This document shows positions 27,142 through 35,810 of a DNA stretch of 64,000 nt, in pieces. The notes under the pieces are model-generated. The model was not told where the DNA came from. It searched no databases and saw nothing but the letters and a program-made list of their open reading frames with translations. Source of the stretch: Streptococcus sp. 29892 (GTDB lineage Bacteria; Bacillota; Bacilli; Lactobacillales; Streptococcaceae); contig NZ_CP118734.1 of the NCBI RefSeq assembly GCF_032594935.1, positions 338,001-402,000 on the forward strand, written 5' to 3'. Position numbers and translations under genes: made by a program. Positions within the stretch are counted from its first letter, which is position 1; every line of letters begins with the position of its first letter.

Positions 27142-28092
27142 TTACTTTGTGTCATTAGCATGGCTAGCGATGATTTCCATCTGGCCTGTAAAGGTCCATT
27201 CAGTCACATCGGCTGGCAGGATGAAGTGGGTTCCTTTTTCAAGTGGGTAGCTGGTTTCACCGACCTGGATGGTTCCTTGACCGTCAATAACGCTGACAAG
27301 TAGGTAGGGAACGGTTTGCTCCATCTGGATTTCTCCTTTGGTCTGCCATTTATAGACAGTGAAGAAGGGATTAGAAACCAGGAGGGTGGTGTCAAGCTTG
27401 TCTACTTTGAGTTGGGCGGGTGTTGAATTCGCTACGGGACCGATTGTCAATACGTCGATAGACTTTTCAATGTGGAGTTCCCGAAGATTTCCAGCGTCAT
27501 CGCGGCGGTCAAAATCATAGACCCGGTAGGTTGTATCGCTAGACTGCTGGGTTTCTAAAATCATGATCCCTTTACCGATGGCGTGCATAGTCCCGCTTGG
27601 AACGAAGAAGAAGTCGCCTTTTTTAACGGGTACATGGGTCAAGAGCTTGTCCCAATCTCCAGCTTGGATTTGCTGGCGGAGTTCTTCTTTGGATTGGGCA
27701 TTGTGACCGTAAATGATTTCAGCCCCTTCCTCGGCTTCCAAAATGTACCAACATTCTGTCTTACCAAGTTCGCCTTCATGAGCTAGGCCGTAGCTATCAT
27801 CAGGATGGACTTGGACGCTGAGCCAATCTTCAGCATCGAGGATTTTGGTTAGGAGTGGAAAAACCTCATCTTTTAGATTGCCAAATAAATGCTTTTCATT
27901 TGTGTAGAGGTCATCTAGTCCTCTGCCCTTGTAGCGACCGTTTGAAACGGTGGTAACCCCATTTGGATGGGCAGAAATAGCCCAGCACTCGCCAGTTTTA
28001 TCACTTGGAATATCGTAGTTGTAATTGGTTTTCAGGCGATTGCCACCCCAAATTTTTTCATGCATGACAGGTGTGAGGAATAATGGTTCCAT
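27142..28092 (-). CDS. manA: Mannose-6-phosphate isomerase, class I
   Basis: Interconverts mannose-6-phosphate and fructose-6-phosphate in the cytoplasm. The 316-residue cupin has the zinc-ligand regions VQVHPDDSYGL, KTECWYILEA and GTMHAIGKGI, and the substrate-site VYDFDRRDDAGNLRELH. The start codon follows AAGGAGAAGATC. An extended -10 promoter lies just upstream. Monocistronic and convergent with the BI-1 gene. Confidence 0.95.
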   Translation of the reverse strand: MEPLFLTPVMHEKIWGGNRLKTNYNYDIPSDKTGECWAISAHPNGVTTVSNGRYKGRGLDDLYTNEKHLFGNLKDEVFPLLTKILDAEDWLSVQVHPDDSYGLAHEGELGKTECWYILEAEEGAEIIYGHNAQSKEELRQQIQAGDWDKLLTHVPVKKGDFFFVPSGTMHAIGKGIMILETQQSSDTTYRVYDFDRRDDAGNLRELHIEKSIDVLTIGPVANSTPAQLKVDKLDTTLLVSNPFFTVYKWQTKGEIQMEQTVPYLLVSVIDGQGTIQVGETSYPLEKGTHFILPADVTEWTFTGQMEIIASHANDTK

Positions 28093-28124
28093 GATCTTCT
28101 CCTTATTGTTGACTTTCTATGACT

Positions 28125-28133
28125 AGTATAACA
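28125..28133 (-). promoter_or_regulatory. Extended -10 promoter of manA
   Basis: Read on the minus strand, TGT is followed by TATACT, about 33 bp upstream of the manA start. The 100 bp beyond it, up to the hprK promoter, shows no further clear signal. Confidence 0.55.
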
Positions 28134-28257
28134 GATTATGGAAGAATTTTGTAGTGGGACAGAAAGGTAGGTCTTACTTGATCAGGAGGCTGTCTGCTTG
28201 GCAGGCTCTATTCTGAGGAAAAGGGCTAGTTGTTTTCCCCTCCCGCCCCTTGCTTGT

Positions 28258-28266
28258 GGTATAATA
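28258..28266 (+). promoter_or_regulatory. Extended -10 promoter of hprK
   Basis: TGG followed by TATAAT sits 27 bp upstream of the hprK start codon; no good -35 is seen. Confidence 0.6.
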
Positions 28267-28292
28267 TACTAAAACCGAAAGAGAGGGAAGAC

Positions 28293-29225
28293 ATGACCGT
28301 TTTTGTAAAAGACTTACTTGATAATCTGCGGATTGAATGTGCCTATAGTACAGAGGAACTGCTCCAAAAAGAGATTACGACTTCCGATATTACCCGGCCT
28401 GGTTTAGAAATGACAGGCTACTTTGATTATTATTCTCCCGAGCGTATTCAGCTCATGGGGATGAAGGAATGGTCTTATTTGATGGCCATGACAGCCCATA
28501 ACCGCTACCAAGTGCTCTCGCAGATGTTCCAGCCAGAAACGCCGGTTATTATTGTGGCGCGTGGTTTGGAAATTCCAGAGGAGATGTACCGGGCGGCGAA
28601 AGAAAAGAAGATTGCTATCTGTCGCAGTAAGACAGCGACCAGCCGTCTGTCAGGAGAACTGTCTTCCTATCTGGATAGCCGACTGGCACAGCGGACCAGC
28701 GTTCACGGTGTCTTGATGGACATCTACGGCATGGGTGTCCTTATCCAAGGGGATTCTGGTATCGGTAAGAGCGAAACGGGTCTGGAGTTGGTCAAGCGTG
28801 GTCACCGTCTGGTTGCGGATGACCGTGTGGATGTCTATGCCAAGGATGATGTGACCCTCTGGGGTGAGCCAGCGGAAATTCTGCGCCACCTATTAGAAAT
28901 CCGTGGTGTAGGGATTATCGACATCATGAGTTTGTATGGTGCTAGCGCGGTTAAGGATTCTTCAGAGGTCCAGTTGGCTGTTTACCTAGAAAACTATGAA
29001 ACAGGTAAGGTCTTTGACCGTCTGGGGAATTCGGGAGATACTATTGAAATTGCGGGAATTTCTATTCCACAAATCCGCATCCCTGTTAAGACTGGTCGCA
29101 ACATCTCTGTGGTCATTGAGGCTGCAGCCATGAACTACCGTGCCAAGCAGATGGGTTATGATGCTACGAAAATTTTTGAAGAGCGTCTAGGAAATCTTAT
29201 TCAGCAGAATAAGGAAGAGGGCTAG
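28293..29225 (+). CDS. hprK: HPr kinase/phosphorylase
   Basis: HprK phosphorylates HPr on Ser46 when glycolytic intermediates are high and dephosphorylates it when they are low, controlling CcpA-dependent repression. The 310-residue length is standard. The Walker A loop [26 protein letters not shown] and the HPrK signature [11 protein letters not shown] are present. I start at 28293 ([10 protein letters not shown]) after GAGAGGGAAGAC, not at the upstream ATG 28230, which lies before the promoter. It is followed after three bases by lgt, the usual Firmicutes order. Confidence 0.96.
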   Translation: MTVFVKDLLDNLRIECAYSTEELLQKEITTSDITRPGLEMTGYFDYYSPERIQLMGMKEWSYLMAMTAHNRYQVLSQMFQPETPVIIVARGLEIPEEMYRAAKEKKIAICRSKTATSRLSGELSSYLDSRLAQRTSVHGVLMDIYGMGVLIQGDSGIGKSETGLELVKRGHRLVADDRVDVYAKDDVTLWGEPAEILRHLLEIRGVGIIDIMSLYGASAVKDSSEVQLAVYLENYETGKVFDRLGNSGDTIEIAGISIPQIRIPVKTGRNISVVIEAAAMNYRAKQMGYDATKIFEERLGNLIQQNKEEG

Positions 29226-29228
29226 TAT

Positions 29229-30005
29229 ATGGATCCAATTGCCATTCGATTAGGACCTTTAGAAATTCGCTGGTATGCTATCTGTATCTTGCTGGGTTTG
29301 GTCTTGGGTGTTTACCTGGCGACCAAGGAGGCACCGCGCAAGAAGATTTTGCAGGATGATATTTTAGATTTTATCTTGTTGGCCTTTCCCCTTTCCATCA
29401 TCGGAGCAAGGATTTACTATGTAGCTTTTTCTTGGAGCGAATACAAGGATAATCTGCTCTCTGTATTTGCCGTTTGGAATGGTGGCATTGCTATATATGG
29501 TGGTTTGATTACAGGTGCCCTTGTTCTTTATTTCTTTACTCGCTACCGCTTTATCAATACGCTTGATTTTCTGGATGTGGTGGCTCCTTCAGTCATGATT
29601 GCTCAAGCCATTGGTCGCTGGGGGAATTTCTTTAACCAGGAGGCTTATGGTAAGGCAGTGGCGAGTTTGGACTATTTGCCAGCCTTTATCCGTGACCAGA
29701 TGTATATTGATGGAGCCTATCGTCAGCCGACCTTCTTGTTTGAAAGTCTGTGGAACCTACTTGGTTTTGGTTTGATTTGTGTCTTGCGTAGACGGCCAGG
29801 CTTGCTCAAGCAAGGTGAGATCACAGCCTTTTACCTGATTTGGTATGGTTTTGGTCGCCTCTTGATAGAAGGCCTGCGGACAGATAGCCTCATGTTCTTG
29901 GGAATTCGTGTTTCCCAATGGCTGTCTGGACTTCTTATCCTCATTGGAATTAGCATGGTTGTGGTGCGGAGAAGAAAAACTTCTATTCCATTTTATCAAT
30001 CATAA
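29229..30005 (+). CDS. lgt: Prolipoprotein diacylglyceryl transferase
   Basis: Lgt transfers diacylglycerol from phosphatidylglycerol to the lipobox cysteine of prolipoproteins at the membrane. The 258 residues have about seven membrane segments and the Lgt signature [13 protein letters not shown], plus YGGLITGA and the essential Arg region [10 protein letters not shown]. The gene follows hprK with a three-base gap and is followed by a DUF948 gene with ribosome site AAAGGAGAAGG. Confidence 0.96.
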   Translation: MDPIAIRLGPLEIRWYAICILLGLVLGVYLATKEAPRKKILQDDILDFILLAFPLSIIGARIYYVAFSWSEYKDNLLSVFAVWNGGIAIYGGLITGALVLYFFTRYRFINTLDFLDVVAPSVMIAQAIGRWGNFFNQEAYGKAVASLDYLPAFIRDQMYIDGAYRQPTFLFESLWNLLGFGLICVLRRRPGLLKQGEITAFYLIWYGFGRLLIEGLRTDSLMFLGIRVSQWLSGLLILIGISMVVVRRRKTSIPFYQS

Positions 30006-30015
30006 AGGAGAAGGT

Positions 30016-30429
30016 ATGATTATTGAAATTTCTGTCTTGATTATTGCCCTGTCCATCGCGGCGGTTGCAATCTATGTTATCTTGTTATTGAAGAAGTTGG
30101 GGACGGTGACGGAAGAGGCTCAACAGACCCTCAAGGTCTTGACCAGCGATGTTAATGTGACCCTCTATCAGACCAATGAACTCTTGGCCAAGACCAATGT
30201 TTTGGTGGAAGATGTCAATGGGAAGGTTTCCACCTTGGACCCGCTTTTTGTAGCGGTGGCAGATTTATCTACTTCTGTGTCTGACTTGAATGCTTCGGCG
30301 CGTGATTTGACGGTCAAGGCCAAGTCGGCAGGTGCTAATACGGTTAAAGCTGGCGGAGCCCTCTCTGCCTTGTCAACTATCTCATCTCTCTTAGGTAAGA
30401 AAGGAGAAAAAAATGGTAAAAAAATCTAG
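30016..30429 (+). CDS. DUF948 domain membrane protein
   Basis: A 137-residue protein with one N-terminal membrane segment (about residues 4-26) and a long amphipathic helix or coiled coil of the DUF948 type (VTEEAQQTLKVLTSDVNV and repeated DLN/DLT heptads). The start at 30016 is chosen because AAAGGAGAAGGT precedes it; the frame is open further upstream inside lgt. It overlaps the following YtxH gene by 17 bp, indicating coupled translation. The pair is common next to lgt in streptococci; function is unknown, possibly envelope-stress related. Confidence 0.85.
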   Translation: MIIEISVLIIALSIAAVAIYVILLLKKLGTVTEEAQQTLKVLTSDVNVTLYQTNELLAKTNVLVEDVNGKVSTLDPLFVAVADLSTSVSDLNASARDLTVKAKSAGANTVKAGGALSALSTISSLLGKKGEKNGKKI

Positions 30430-30934
30430 TGTTTTGACCAGTATCTTATTGGGAGTGGCTGGCGGTGCAGCTGCGGCAGCCTTTCTAGCAAGTAAAACGG
30501 GTCAAGTGGTCAAAGAAAAAGTAGTCAACTTTGCCAATGACTACAAGGAAAACCATGAGGAAATCAATGCTGATTTGGTCAACAAGGCCCAGGACTTGGG
30601 TAAACAAGCTACAGACCGCTTCACAGAAGTCAAAACTCAGTTGGAAACTGGTGAATTGACTGTGGAAGATTTGGTCAAGTCAGGCAAGGAAAAATCTGTC
30701 GAAACCTTTGAGCAAATCAAGGAAAAAATTGCAGAACAAAATCTGACTACTGCGGATATATTGGAAGCTATCAAGGCTAAAACAGTCAAGGCTCCAACGG
30801 TAGATGTGACGGAAGAAGAAGTCGAGGACGCTGTCATTGTATCAGAGGATATTGAAATTTCCATTGATGATGTTGTGACGGAACCGGTTTTAGAAGAGGA
30901 AGCGGAAATTCCGTCAGAAACGACAGAAGCATAA
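30413..30934 (+). CDS. YtxH domain-containing protein
   Basis: A 173-residue protein with the YtxH-type N-terminus: a glycine/alanine-rich membrane segment (ILLGVAGGAAAAAFLAS) followed by TGQVVKEKVV and a long charged helical region, then an acidic tail rich in Glu, Val and Ile. RBS AAAGGAG lies in the end of the DUF948 gene. General-stress proteins of this family occur in Bacillus; the role here is unknown. Confidence 0.85.
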   Translation: MVKKSSVLTSILLGVAGGAAAAAFLASKTGQVVKEKVVNFANDYKENHEEINADLVNKAQDLGKQATDRFTEVKTQLETGELTVEDLVKSGKEKSVETFEQIKEKIAEQNLTTADILEAIKAKTVKAPTVDVTEEEVEDAVIVSEDIEISIDDVVTEPVLEEEAEIPSETTEA

Positions 30935-31025
30935 AAGGAGGACTAGCTTAGGCTATTCTAGGCTGGTTTTCTTTTCGTGTCTGAGAGGCTGTAGCCAAAA
31001 AAGTAGATTCTTGTTTTGAATAGAC

Positions 31026-31054
31026 TTGCTAGTATTTTAATGATATGTTAAAAT
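31026..31054 (+). promoter_or_regulatory. Promoter of the small membrane protein gene at 31088
   Basis: TTGCTA and TAAAAT are separated by 17 bp, with TGT directly before the -10. Confidence 0.6.
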
Positions 31055-31087
31055 ATAGACGAACAATAAATTATTAGGAGGTTGGTC

Positions 31088-31459
31088 ATGAAAAAACTTG
31101 TATATGTCTTCTTGGTGCTTGCCTATATCACTGTAGCTGTTTTGTCGGTTTATCTACTGCCTCACTATTATTTTGGTGCGATTATGGGGGCGGCTGGGGC
31201 CAATCTTGGCGCTAGTTTTAAACAATTCAAGGAAGTGCAAGCCTGTCCTGACAAACCTTTTTCAGCCTATTTTAAGTGGGATAAGACAACGACAGCTATT
31301 CTATTACTGGTTATTTTGGGACTCATTCTTTTTGTTCATTCGCTACCAGTATCCAATGTGCAAGTTGGCTTTGCTTTCTTGGTTGGGCTTAGCTATGGTG
31401 CGCTTTGGAATATCTTGCATATCCAATTTTTACGGAAATACTATTTTAAAAACGCATGA
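31088..31459 (+). CDS. Small four-helix membrane protein, unknown function
   Basis: A 123-residue hydrophobic protein with four predicted membrane segments (about 2-22, 27-47, 65-85, 90-110) and a basic C-terminus. I start at ATG 31088, seven bases after AGGAGG, rather than at a TTG two codons earlier. The stop codon lies inside the terminator hairpin. It has its own promoter and is convergent with the MATE transporter gene. I recognise no family. Confidence 0.75.
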   Translation: MKKLVYVFLVLAYITVAVLSVYLLPHYYFGAIMGAAGANLGASFKQFKEVQACPDKPFSAYFKWDKTTTAILLLVILGLILFVHSLPVSNVQVGFAFLVGLSYGALWNILHIQFLRKYYFKNA

Positions 31460-31480
31460 GCTTATTTCATGCGTTTTTCT
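31448..31480. terminator. Bidirectional terminator, 31.45 kb
   Basis: An 11 bp stem (AAAACGCATGA / TCATGCGTTTT) with T-run on the right and A-run on the left ends the small membrane gene and may also end the MATE gene on the other strand. Confidence 0.75.
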
Positions 31481-31483
31481 TGT

Positions 31484-32821
31484 TTATATACTTTGTCCAG
31501 CTTTTAATTTTTTCATAAAAATGATAGAACTTGGAATGAGGACCAAGATACTGCCAATCCAAGCAGCAGGGTTGGCGGCTGCTGTTCCATAAAATCCGAA
31601 ATACTGCATGCCAATGACGGCAACTGCTGCTCGGAAAATCAATTCTCCAAAGCCTGCTAATGTCGGTATAAAGCCCTTGCCCAGCCCCTGAATAAAGCTA
31701 CGAAGAATAAAGAGAGAGGCAACGATCCAGTAACAAGAGCCGTTGATGATGTAGTAAACTAGGGCCAAGTCTAGCACGGTTTGACTGGCATTTGGAAGAA
31801 AGAGGCCAGAGAAGAACCGGTTGCCTAGAACGAGAATGAGGGCAAAAATTAGAGCCCAAGCGATATTGAGGTAGAGTGCCTTGCGAACCCCTTCTCGAAT
31901 TCGATCATAGAGTTTAGCTCCGTAGTTCTGGGCTGTAAAGGTTGCAATAGCCAGCCCCAGATTGACCATAGGTAGCATAGCCAGCTGGTCGGTGCGGAGG
32001 GCAATAGCTTGGGCAGCGATGGCATCTGTTCCTAGCTGGTTGACCATAAACTGTAGGGTCATGGCTCCGATGGCAATGATACTAGCTTGAAATCCCATAG
32101 GAAAACCGAGTTGGGCATGTTTCTTGAGATTGTCCTTGTCCAATCGTAAGTCAGAAAAGCTAATATGGTACTGGGGAACCTTTTTGACGATGTAGAAAAT
32201 CAGAAAGATAACGGAGCAAGCCTGGGCGGTGATGGTTGCAAACCCTGCCCCAAAAACACCCCATTTCATGACTAGGATAAAGAAAAAGTCCAAACCGATA
32301 TTGATAAAACAGGCAATGATAAGGGCCACTAGAGGTGTTTTAGAATTTCCAAGACTGCGCAGGGCTGAGGACAGGAAATTATAGAAAATAGTAAAGGTTA
32401 GTCCGCCGAACATGGCAGTCAAAAAGGCTTGAGAATGCTGGATGATACTAGCAGGTGTCTTCATTAAGACCAAGATAGGTTGTAAAAAAGTCAATGCAAG
32501 GATTGTCAATATCAGGCTGATAAGGAAAGAGTAGAAAAGACCATGAACAAAGGATTTTTTCAATCCTTCAAAGTCCTCAGCTCCGAAGCGTTGGGCAGAA
32601 AGAATGGTCAGTCCATTTGTCACACCTTGGGCGAAGCCGATAATGAGAAAAATCAAGCTGGCAGTCGAGCCAACACTGGCAAAGGCATCCTTGCCTAAGG
32701 TATGACCAACAATCATGGAATCGGCAAAGTTATAGGCTAATTGGAAGAAGGAACCAATTAGCAGGGGAATGGCAAACTGTAAGATAACTAGAATGGGTTT
32801 GCCCTTGGTTAAGTCGCTCAT
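31484..32821 (-). CDS. MATE family efflux transporter
   Basis: A 445-residue cation-antiport drug/toxin extrusion protein with twelve hydrophobic segments in two homologous halves (MATE halves begin near residues 8 and 230). Typical pieces are PLLIGSFFQLAYNFADSMIVG at the N-terminus (identified by FQLAYNFADSMIVG) and the second-half GFQASIIAIGAMTLQ. The start is set at 32821 (MSDLTKGKPI) after AAGGAG. Substrate is unknown. A stable hairpin lies in its 5' leader. Confidence 0.9.
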   Translation of the reverse strand: MSDLTKGKPILVILQFAIPLLIGSFFQLAYNFADSMIVGHTLGKDAFASVGSTASLIFLIIGFAQGVTNGLTILSAQRFGAEDFEGLKKSFVHGLFYSFLISLILTILALTFLQPILVLMKTPASIIQHSQAFLTAMFGGLTFTIFYNFLSSALRSLGNSKTPLVALIIACFINIGLDFFFILVMKWGVFGAGFATITAQACSVIFLIFYIVKKVPQYHISFSDLRLDKDNLKKHAQLGFPMGFQASIIAIGAMTLQFMVNQLGTDAIAAQAIALRTDQLAMLPMVNLGLAIATFTAQNYGAKLYDRIREGVRKALYLNIAWALIFALILVLGNRFFSGLFLPNASQTVLDLALVYYIINGSCYWIVASLFILRSFIQGLGKGFIPTLAGFGELIFRAAVAVIGMQYFGFYGTAAANPAAWIGSILVLIPSSIIFMKKLKAGQSI

Positions 32822-32851
32822 AAAATCTCCTTGGTAACAGAGGATAAGCCT

Positions 32852-32886
32852 ACTAGAATGCATCATTTCTAATAGGCTTTTTCCTT
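32852..32886. other. Hairpin between ktrA and the MATE gene
   Basis: AAGCCTACTAGAA and TTTCTAATAGGCTT pair as a stem with two mismatches. A T-run follows only on the plus strand, so in the minus-strand MATE leader it is a structured element about 30 bases before the start codon rather than a normal terminator. Confidence 0.55.
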
Positions 32887-32889
32887 ATT

Positions 32890-33555
32890 TTAATGGGTTA
32901 AATCTTCAAAGTGGTCTACGGTATTATGGTCTGTAACAGCCATGATGAGTTCGTGGCTCTTGAAGATATAGTCTGGGGTTAGCTGGATGTTCAATTCCTG
33001 ATTTTCTCCGCTACGGTAACCGATGATATTCATTTTGTAGTGCTGACGGAGTTTAAGTTCACCCAAGGTCTTACCAATCCATTTTGCAGGTGGATGGAAT
33101 TCTACGATAGACACATTGCCTTCTAGTTCCAGGAGGCTAGTTGTATCTTTATGAAGAAGTTGCTTGGCCAGTGAAATACCTGTTTCACGTTCTGGAGAGA
33201 TGACTTTGTCAGCACCGACACGGAGGAGAACTTCTTTGGCTGTGGTTCCCTTGACCTTGGCAACGACCATTGGTACTCCGAGAATCTTACTGTGCATAAC
33301 AGCGAGCACACTGGATTCCAAATTATCTCCAGTTGCAACGACGACTGCATCACAGTTTCCAATGCCCGCAGCTCGCAAGAGAGAACGGTCTGTTATATCA
33401 CCGACAATTCCTCGAGTGAGAATGGGTTCGAGGTGGTTAATCTGTTGTTCATGATTATCAATGGCAATGATATTGCAGTCATAATTGTGTAGGGTCTTAG
33501 CAATGGTGGTACCAAATACTCCTAAGCCCAGAATTCCGATAGTATAGTTTGGCAT
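32890..33555 (-). CDS. ktrA: Potassium uptake regulatory subunit KtrA (TrkA family)
   Basis: A 221-residue cytoplasmic RCK protein that gates KtrB. The N-terminal RCK-N domain carries the nucleotide-binding motif GILGLGVFGTTIAKTL and Asp of IAIDNHE; the C-terminal RCK-C domain (about 135-221) is the c-di-AMP-binding part in Firmicutes homologs. The start follows AAAAAGGAGAAATC. It lies downstream of ktrB with a structured 60 bp gap. Confidence 0.9.
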   Translation of the reverse strand: MPNYTIGILGLGVFGTTIAKTLHNYDCNIIAIDNHEQQINHLEPILTRGIVGDITDRSLLRAAGIGNCDAVVVATGDNLESSVLAVMHSKILGVPMVVAKVKGTTAKEVLLRVGADKVISPERETGISLAKQLLHKDTTSLLELEGNVSIVEFHPPAKWIGKTLGELKLRQHYKMNIIGYRSGENQELNIQLTPDYIFKSHELIMAVTDHNTVDHFEDLTH

Positions 33556-33569
33556 GATTTCTCCTTTTT

Positions 33570-33616
33570 AGAACCTATATTCACAAGTGAAGTGCTGAAC
33601 TGTGCATACAGGTTCT
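33570..33616 (-). other. Intercistronic hairpin between ktrB and ktrA
   Basis: The arms 33570-33585 and 33601-33616 form a 16-position stem (14 Watson-Crick, one G-U and one mismatch on the transcribed minus strand) that abuts the ktrB stop codon and ends just before the ktrA ribosome site. There is no T-run. It may be a processing or stability element. Confidence 0.65.
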
Positions 33617-34965
33617 TAAACTAACATAGATGATTTAGCGTATTGCAGGCTTTCTGTTTTAGAAGCCTTGCGGAGGGCAAGACTGGCCAGAATGGATAGG
33701 GGGCCAATGCGACCGAAGAACATGAGGGCCATGATAACAGCCTGTCCTGCCATGCTTAGTGATGGGGTTAGGTTGGCAGTTACTCCAACGGTTGCTAGGG
33801 CTGACATTACTTCAAAGACCAAGAAAAGTAAGGGTTGGTGCTTGTCTGTGATAGCGAGGGCAAATAAGCCTGCTAAAAATACAAGAAGGAAGACAGAGAA
33901 GGTCGCAAAGGCCTTGCGGATGGTCAGGCTGTCAATGGTTCGACCAAGGAAGTTGGTATGGGGCAGTCCCAAAATCTCGCTTCGGGCATAGAGGATCAAG
34001 GTCAGAAAGGCTGTAATTTTGATTCCTCCTGCTGTTCCACCTGGTGCTCCTCCCAACATCATTTGGAAGATGTAGATGAGGAGGGTGATGGGTTCAGCCT
34101 GGGTATAATCAATGCTGGCAAATCCTGCCGTTCGCATGGTCACCGTTTGGAAAAAGCTAGCCAATAGTTTGTGACCAAAGGATAGTTGACCAATGGTAGC
34201 AGGGTTGTTCCACTCTGTAAGTAAGGTCAACAGGGTTCCTAATCCCAAAATAGTTGCAGTTAAGCCTAGAACGACCTTGGTATGAAAACCTAATTTGGGA
34301 AGATGGTGTTTTTGACCAAGCTGTGTATGTAAATCAAACCAGACTGAAAATCCAAGTCCTCCCATGATGATGAGGCTGGCTAAGGTCAGATTTATCAGAG
34401 GATTGTCAACATAGCGGACAATGCTGTTGGCTCCGAAATTATCAAAACCAGCATTACAAAAAGCTGAAACAGCTAAGAAAATAGAAGTAAATAAACCCTT
34501 AGCCCAACCAAATTCTGGCACGAAATGAAAGGATAGGAGAATGGCTCCCAGTGTTTCAATGGCTAGGGTAAATCCAAAAACAGACTTGAGAAAGCTTCTA
34601 AAATGCTTGGTATCGGAGCGATTGAGGGCTTCTTGGAGGGTTGCCATACTCATAAAATTGATTTTCCGACCACCTCGTAGGGCAAAGAGACCGACAAAGC
34701 CAACCAGGCTCAGTCCTCCAATCTGAATGAGTAACATACAGATGATTTGACCCACTGTAGAATAGGTATCAGCAACAGCCTTTGTAAACAATCCTGTCAC
34801 GCAGACCATTGAAACGGTTGTAAACAGATGGTCCCAATAACTAGCAGTCGATGTAGGAACTTGCGAAATGGGCAGACTGAGTAAGAGAGAGCCGACCAGT
34901 ATAACGAGTAGAAAGCTCAGAATAATTCGTTGACTGGGAGTAAGGTGTATCTTAAATGCTTTCAT
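33616..34965 (-). CDS. ktrB: Potassium uptake channel subunit KtrB (TrkH family)
   Basis: A 449-residue membrane protein of the Trk/Ktr superfamily with four M1-P-M2 repeats. Selectivity-filter-like segments are seen (VSMVCVTGLFT, SAFCNAGFDNFG, TVTMRTAGF, MSALATVGVTAN; each with the conserved Gly). It forms a sodium-dependent potassium channel with KtrA. The start follows AAAAGGTAGCTTT. It heads the ktrB-ktrA transcript on the minus strand. Confidence 0.93.
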   Translation of the reverse strand: MKAFKIHLTPSQRIILSFLLVILVGSLLLSLPISQVPTSTASYWDHLFTTVSMVCVTGLFTKAVADTYSTVGQIICMLLIQIGGLSLVGFVGLFALRGGRKINFMSMATLQEALNRSDTKHFRSFLKSVFGFTLAIETLGAILLSFHFVPEFGWAKGLFTSIFLAVSAFCNAGFDNFGANSIVRYVDNPLINLTLASLIIMGGLGFSVWFDLHTQLGQKHHLPKLGFHTKVVLGLTATILGLGTLLTLLTEWNNPATIGQLSFGHKLLASFFQTVTMRTAGFASIDYTQAEPITLLIYIFQMMLGGAPGGTAGGIKITAFLTLILYARSEILGLPHTNFLGRTIDSLTIRKAFATFSVFLLVFLAGLFALAITDKHQPLLFLVFEVMSALATVGVTANLTPSLSMAGQAVIMALMFFGRIGPLSILASLALRKASKTESLQYAKSSMLV

Positions 34966-35051
34966 AAAGCTACCTTTTCAAAAAAATAAAGATGAGCATA
35001 TTGTAGCACAAATAGGGAAAAAAGTAAGCGACAAAGTGGACGATTTTGTAA

Positions 35052-35077
35052 TAAAAAAGGCTGGCCTTGCGCCAGCA
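35052..35077 (-). terminator. Terminator of the regulator/membrane-protein operon
   Basis: The stem GCTGGC / GCCAGC read on the minus strand is followed by CTTTTTTAT, 43 bp beyond the last gene of the operon. Confidence 0.75.
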
Positions 35078-35119
35078 CGATAATTAGGAAGAGTTCTCCT
35101 GTTCTATTGGTCTAACTCC

Positions 35120-35467
35120 TTATTTTTTCAACTGTCCAACAAAGAGCAGGATAGCAAGGATTCCCCAAAATCCAGCTAGGAGCGGTTTGATTTGACCAGT
35201 GAAAAATCCAATGGATAAGGTTAGGACAAGACCTGCAATGAGAAACCAGAGCAGTGGTTTACGATAAAGATGGATAGCTTCTTGGAAAGCATTTGATTCT
35301 GGGCTGGTAGTTTGCCAGTCACTATTCAAGATTGGAAGTATAGTGAACGGTAAGATAAAGATTGGTGGATTGTCCCCAGTCAGGTAGCTATGTATATACA
35401 GGCTACAAATTGTTGTATAGGAGAGAACAATCAAAGTGAGTATGAGTTTTGGTTTGTTAACGTTCAT
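35120..35467 (-). CDS. Small membrane protein, last gene of the regulator operon
   Basis: A 115-residue protein with three to four hydrophobic segments and a basic N-terminus (MNVNKPKLI). The start is at 35467, after AAAAAGGAG, giving an 11 bp overlap with the upstream gene; the frame is open further upstream but without a ribosome site. Its membrane pattern resembles the preceding gene, suggesting they are related subunits. I recognise no domain. Confidence 0.75.
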   Translation of the reverse strand: MNVNKPKLILTLIVLSYTTICSLYIHSYLTGDNPPIFILPFTILPILNSDWQTTSPESNAFQEAIHLYRKPLLWFLIAGLVLTLSIGFFTGQIKPLLAGFWGILAILLFVGQLKK

Positions 35468-35798
35468 CTGTTTTCTCCTTTTTGAAATACAATCGATAAA
35501 GAATAGCCAGAGCAAATCCAGCAGGAAGGATGAGAACACGTGGTTTGACATGTCCTAGCCAAATGCCCACGGAATAGGTCAAGGTCATGGCAAACAGGGC
35601 AAAGATGGCTTGGATGATATAGTAGCGTTTTTCTTCTGTTTTAAAGGATCTGATAATCTGAATGGTCGGTAAGGTAAGCAAGAATGAACCACTAATCGGC
35701 TCATTGACCATGTAAGAGTAGATGAAGAAGGTAGAAAATAAAGCATAAAATAGAACAAAAAATCGACAGGTTTGTTTGGGTGTAAAAGGTTTATTCAT
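35457..35798 (-). CDS. Small membrane protein in the regulator operon
   Basis: A 113-residue protein with four hydrophobic segments, beginning MNKPFTPKQT. The C-terminal end is basic (LYFKKEKTDER). Segments such as SVGIWLGHVKPRVLILPAGFA resemble SIGFFTGQIKPLLAGFWG of the downstream gene, consistent with paralogy. It lies 12 bp after the 360-residue gene. Function unknown. Confidence 0.75.
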   Translation of the reverse strand: MNKPFTPKQTCRFFVLFYALFSTFFIYSYMVNEPISGSFLLTLPTIQIIRSFKTEEKRYYIIQAIFALFAMTLTYSVGIWLGHVKPRVLILPAGFALAILYRLYFKKEKTDER

Positions 35799-35810
35799 TG
35801 GGTCTGCTCC

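Noticed and set aside
28093..28257. GC-richer gap between manA and hprK considered as a small RNA gene
   Set aside because: I see no promoter-terminator pair of its own and no convincing stem; only the two divergent promoters are supported.
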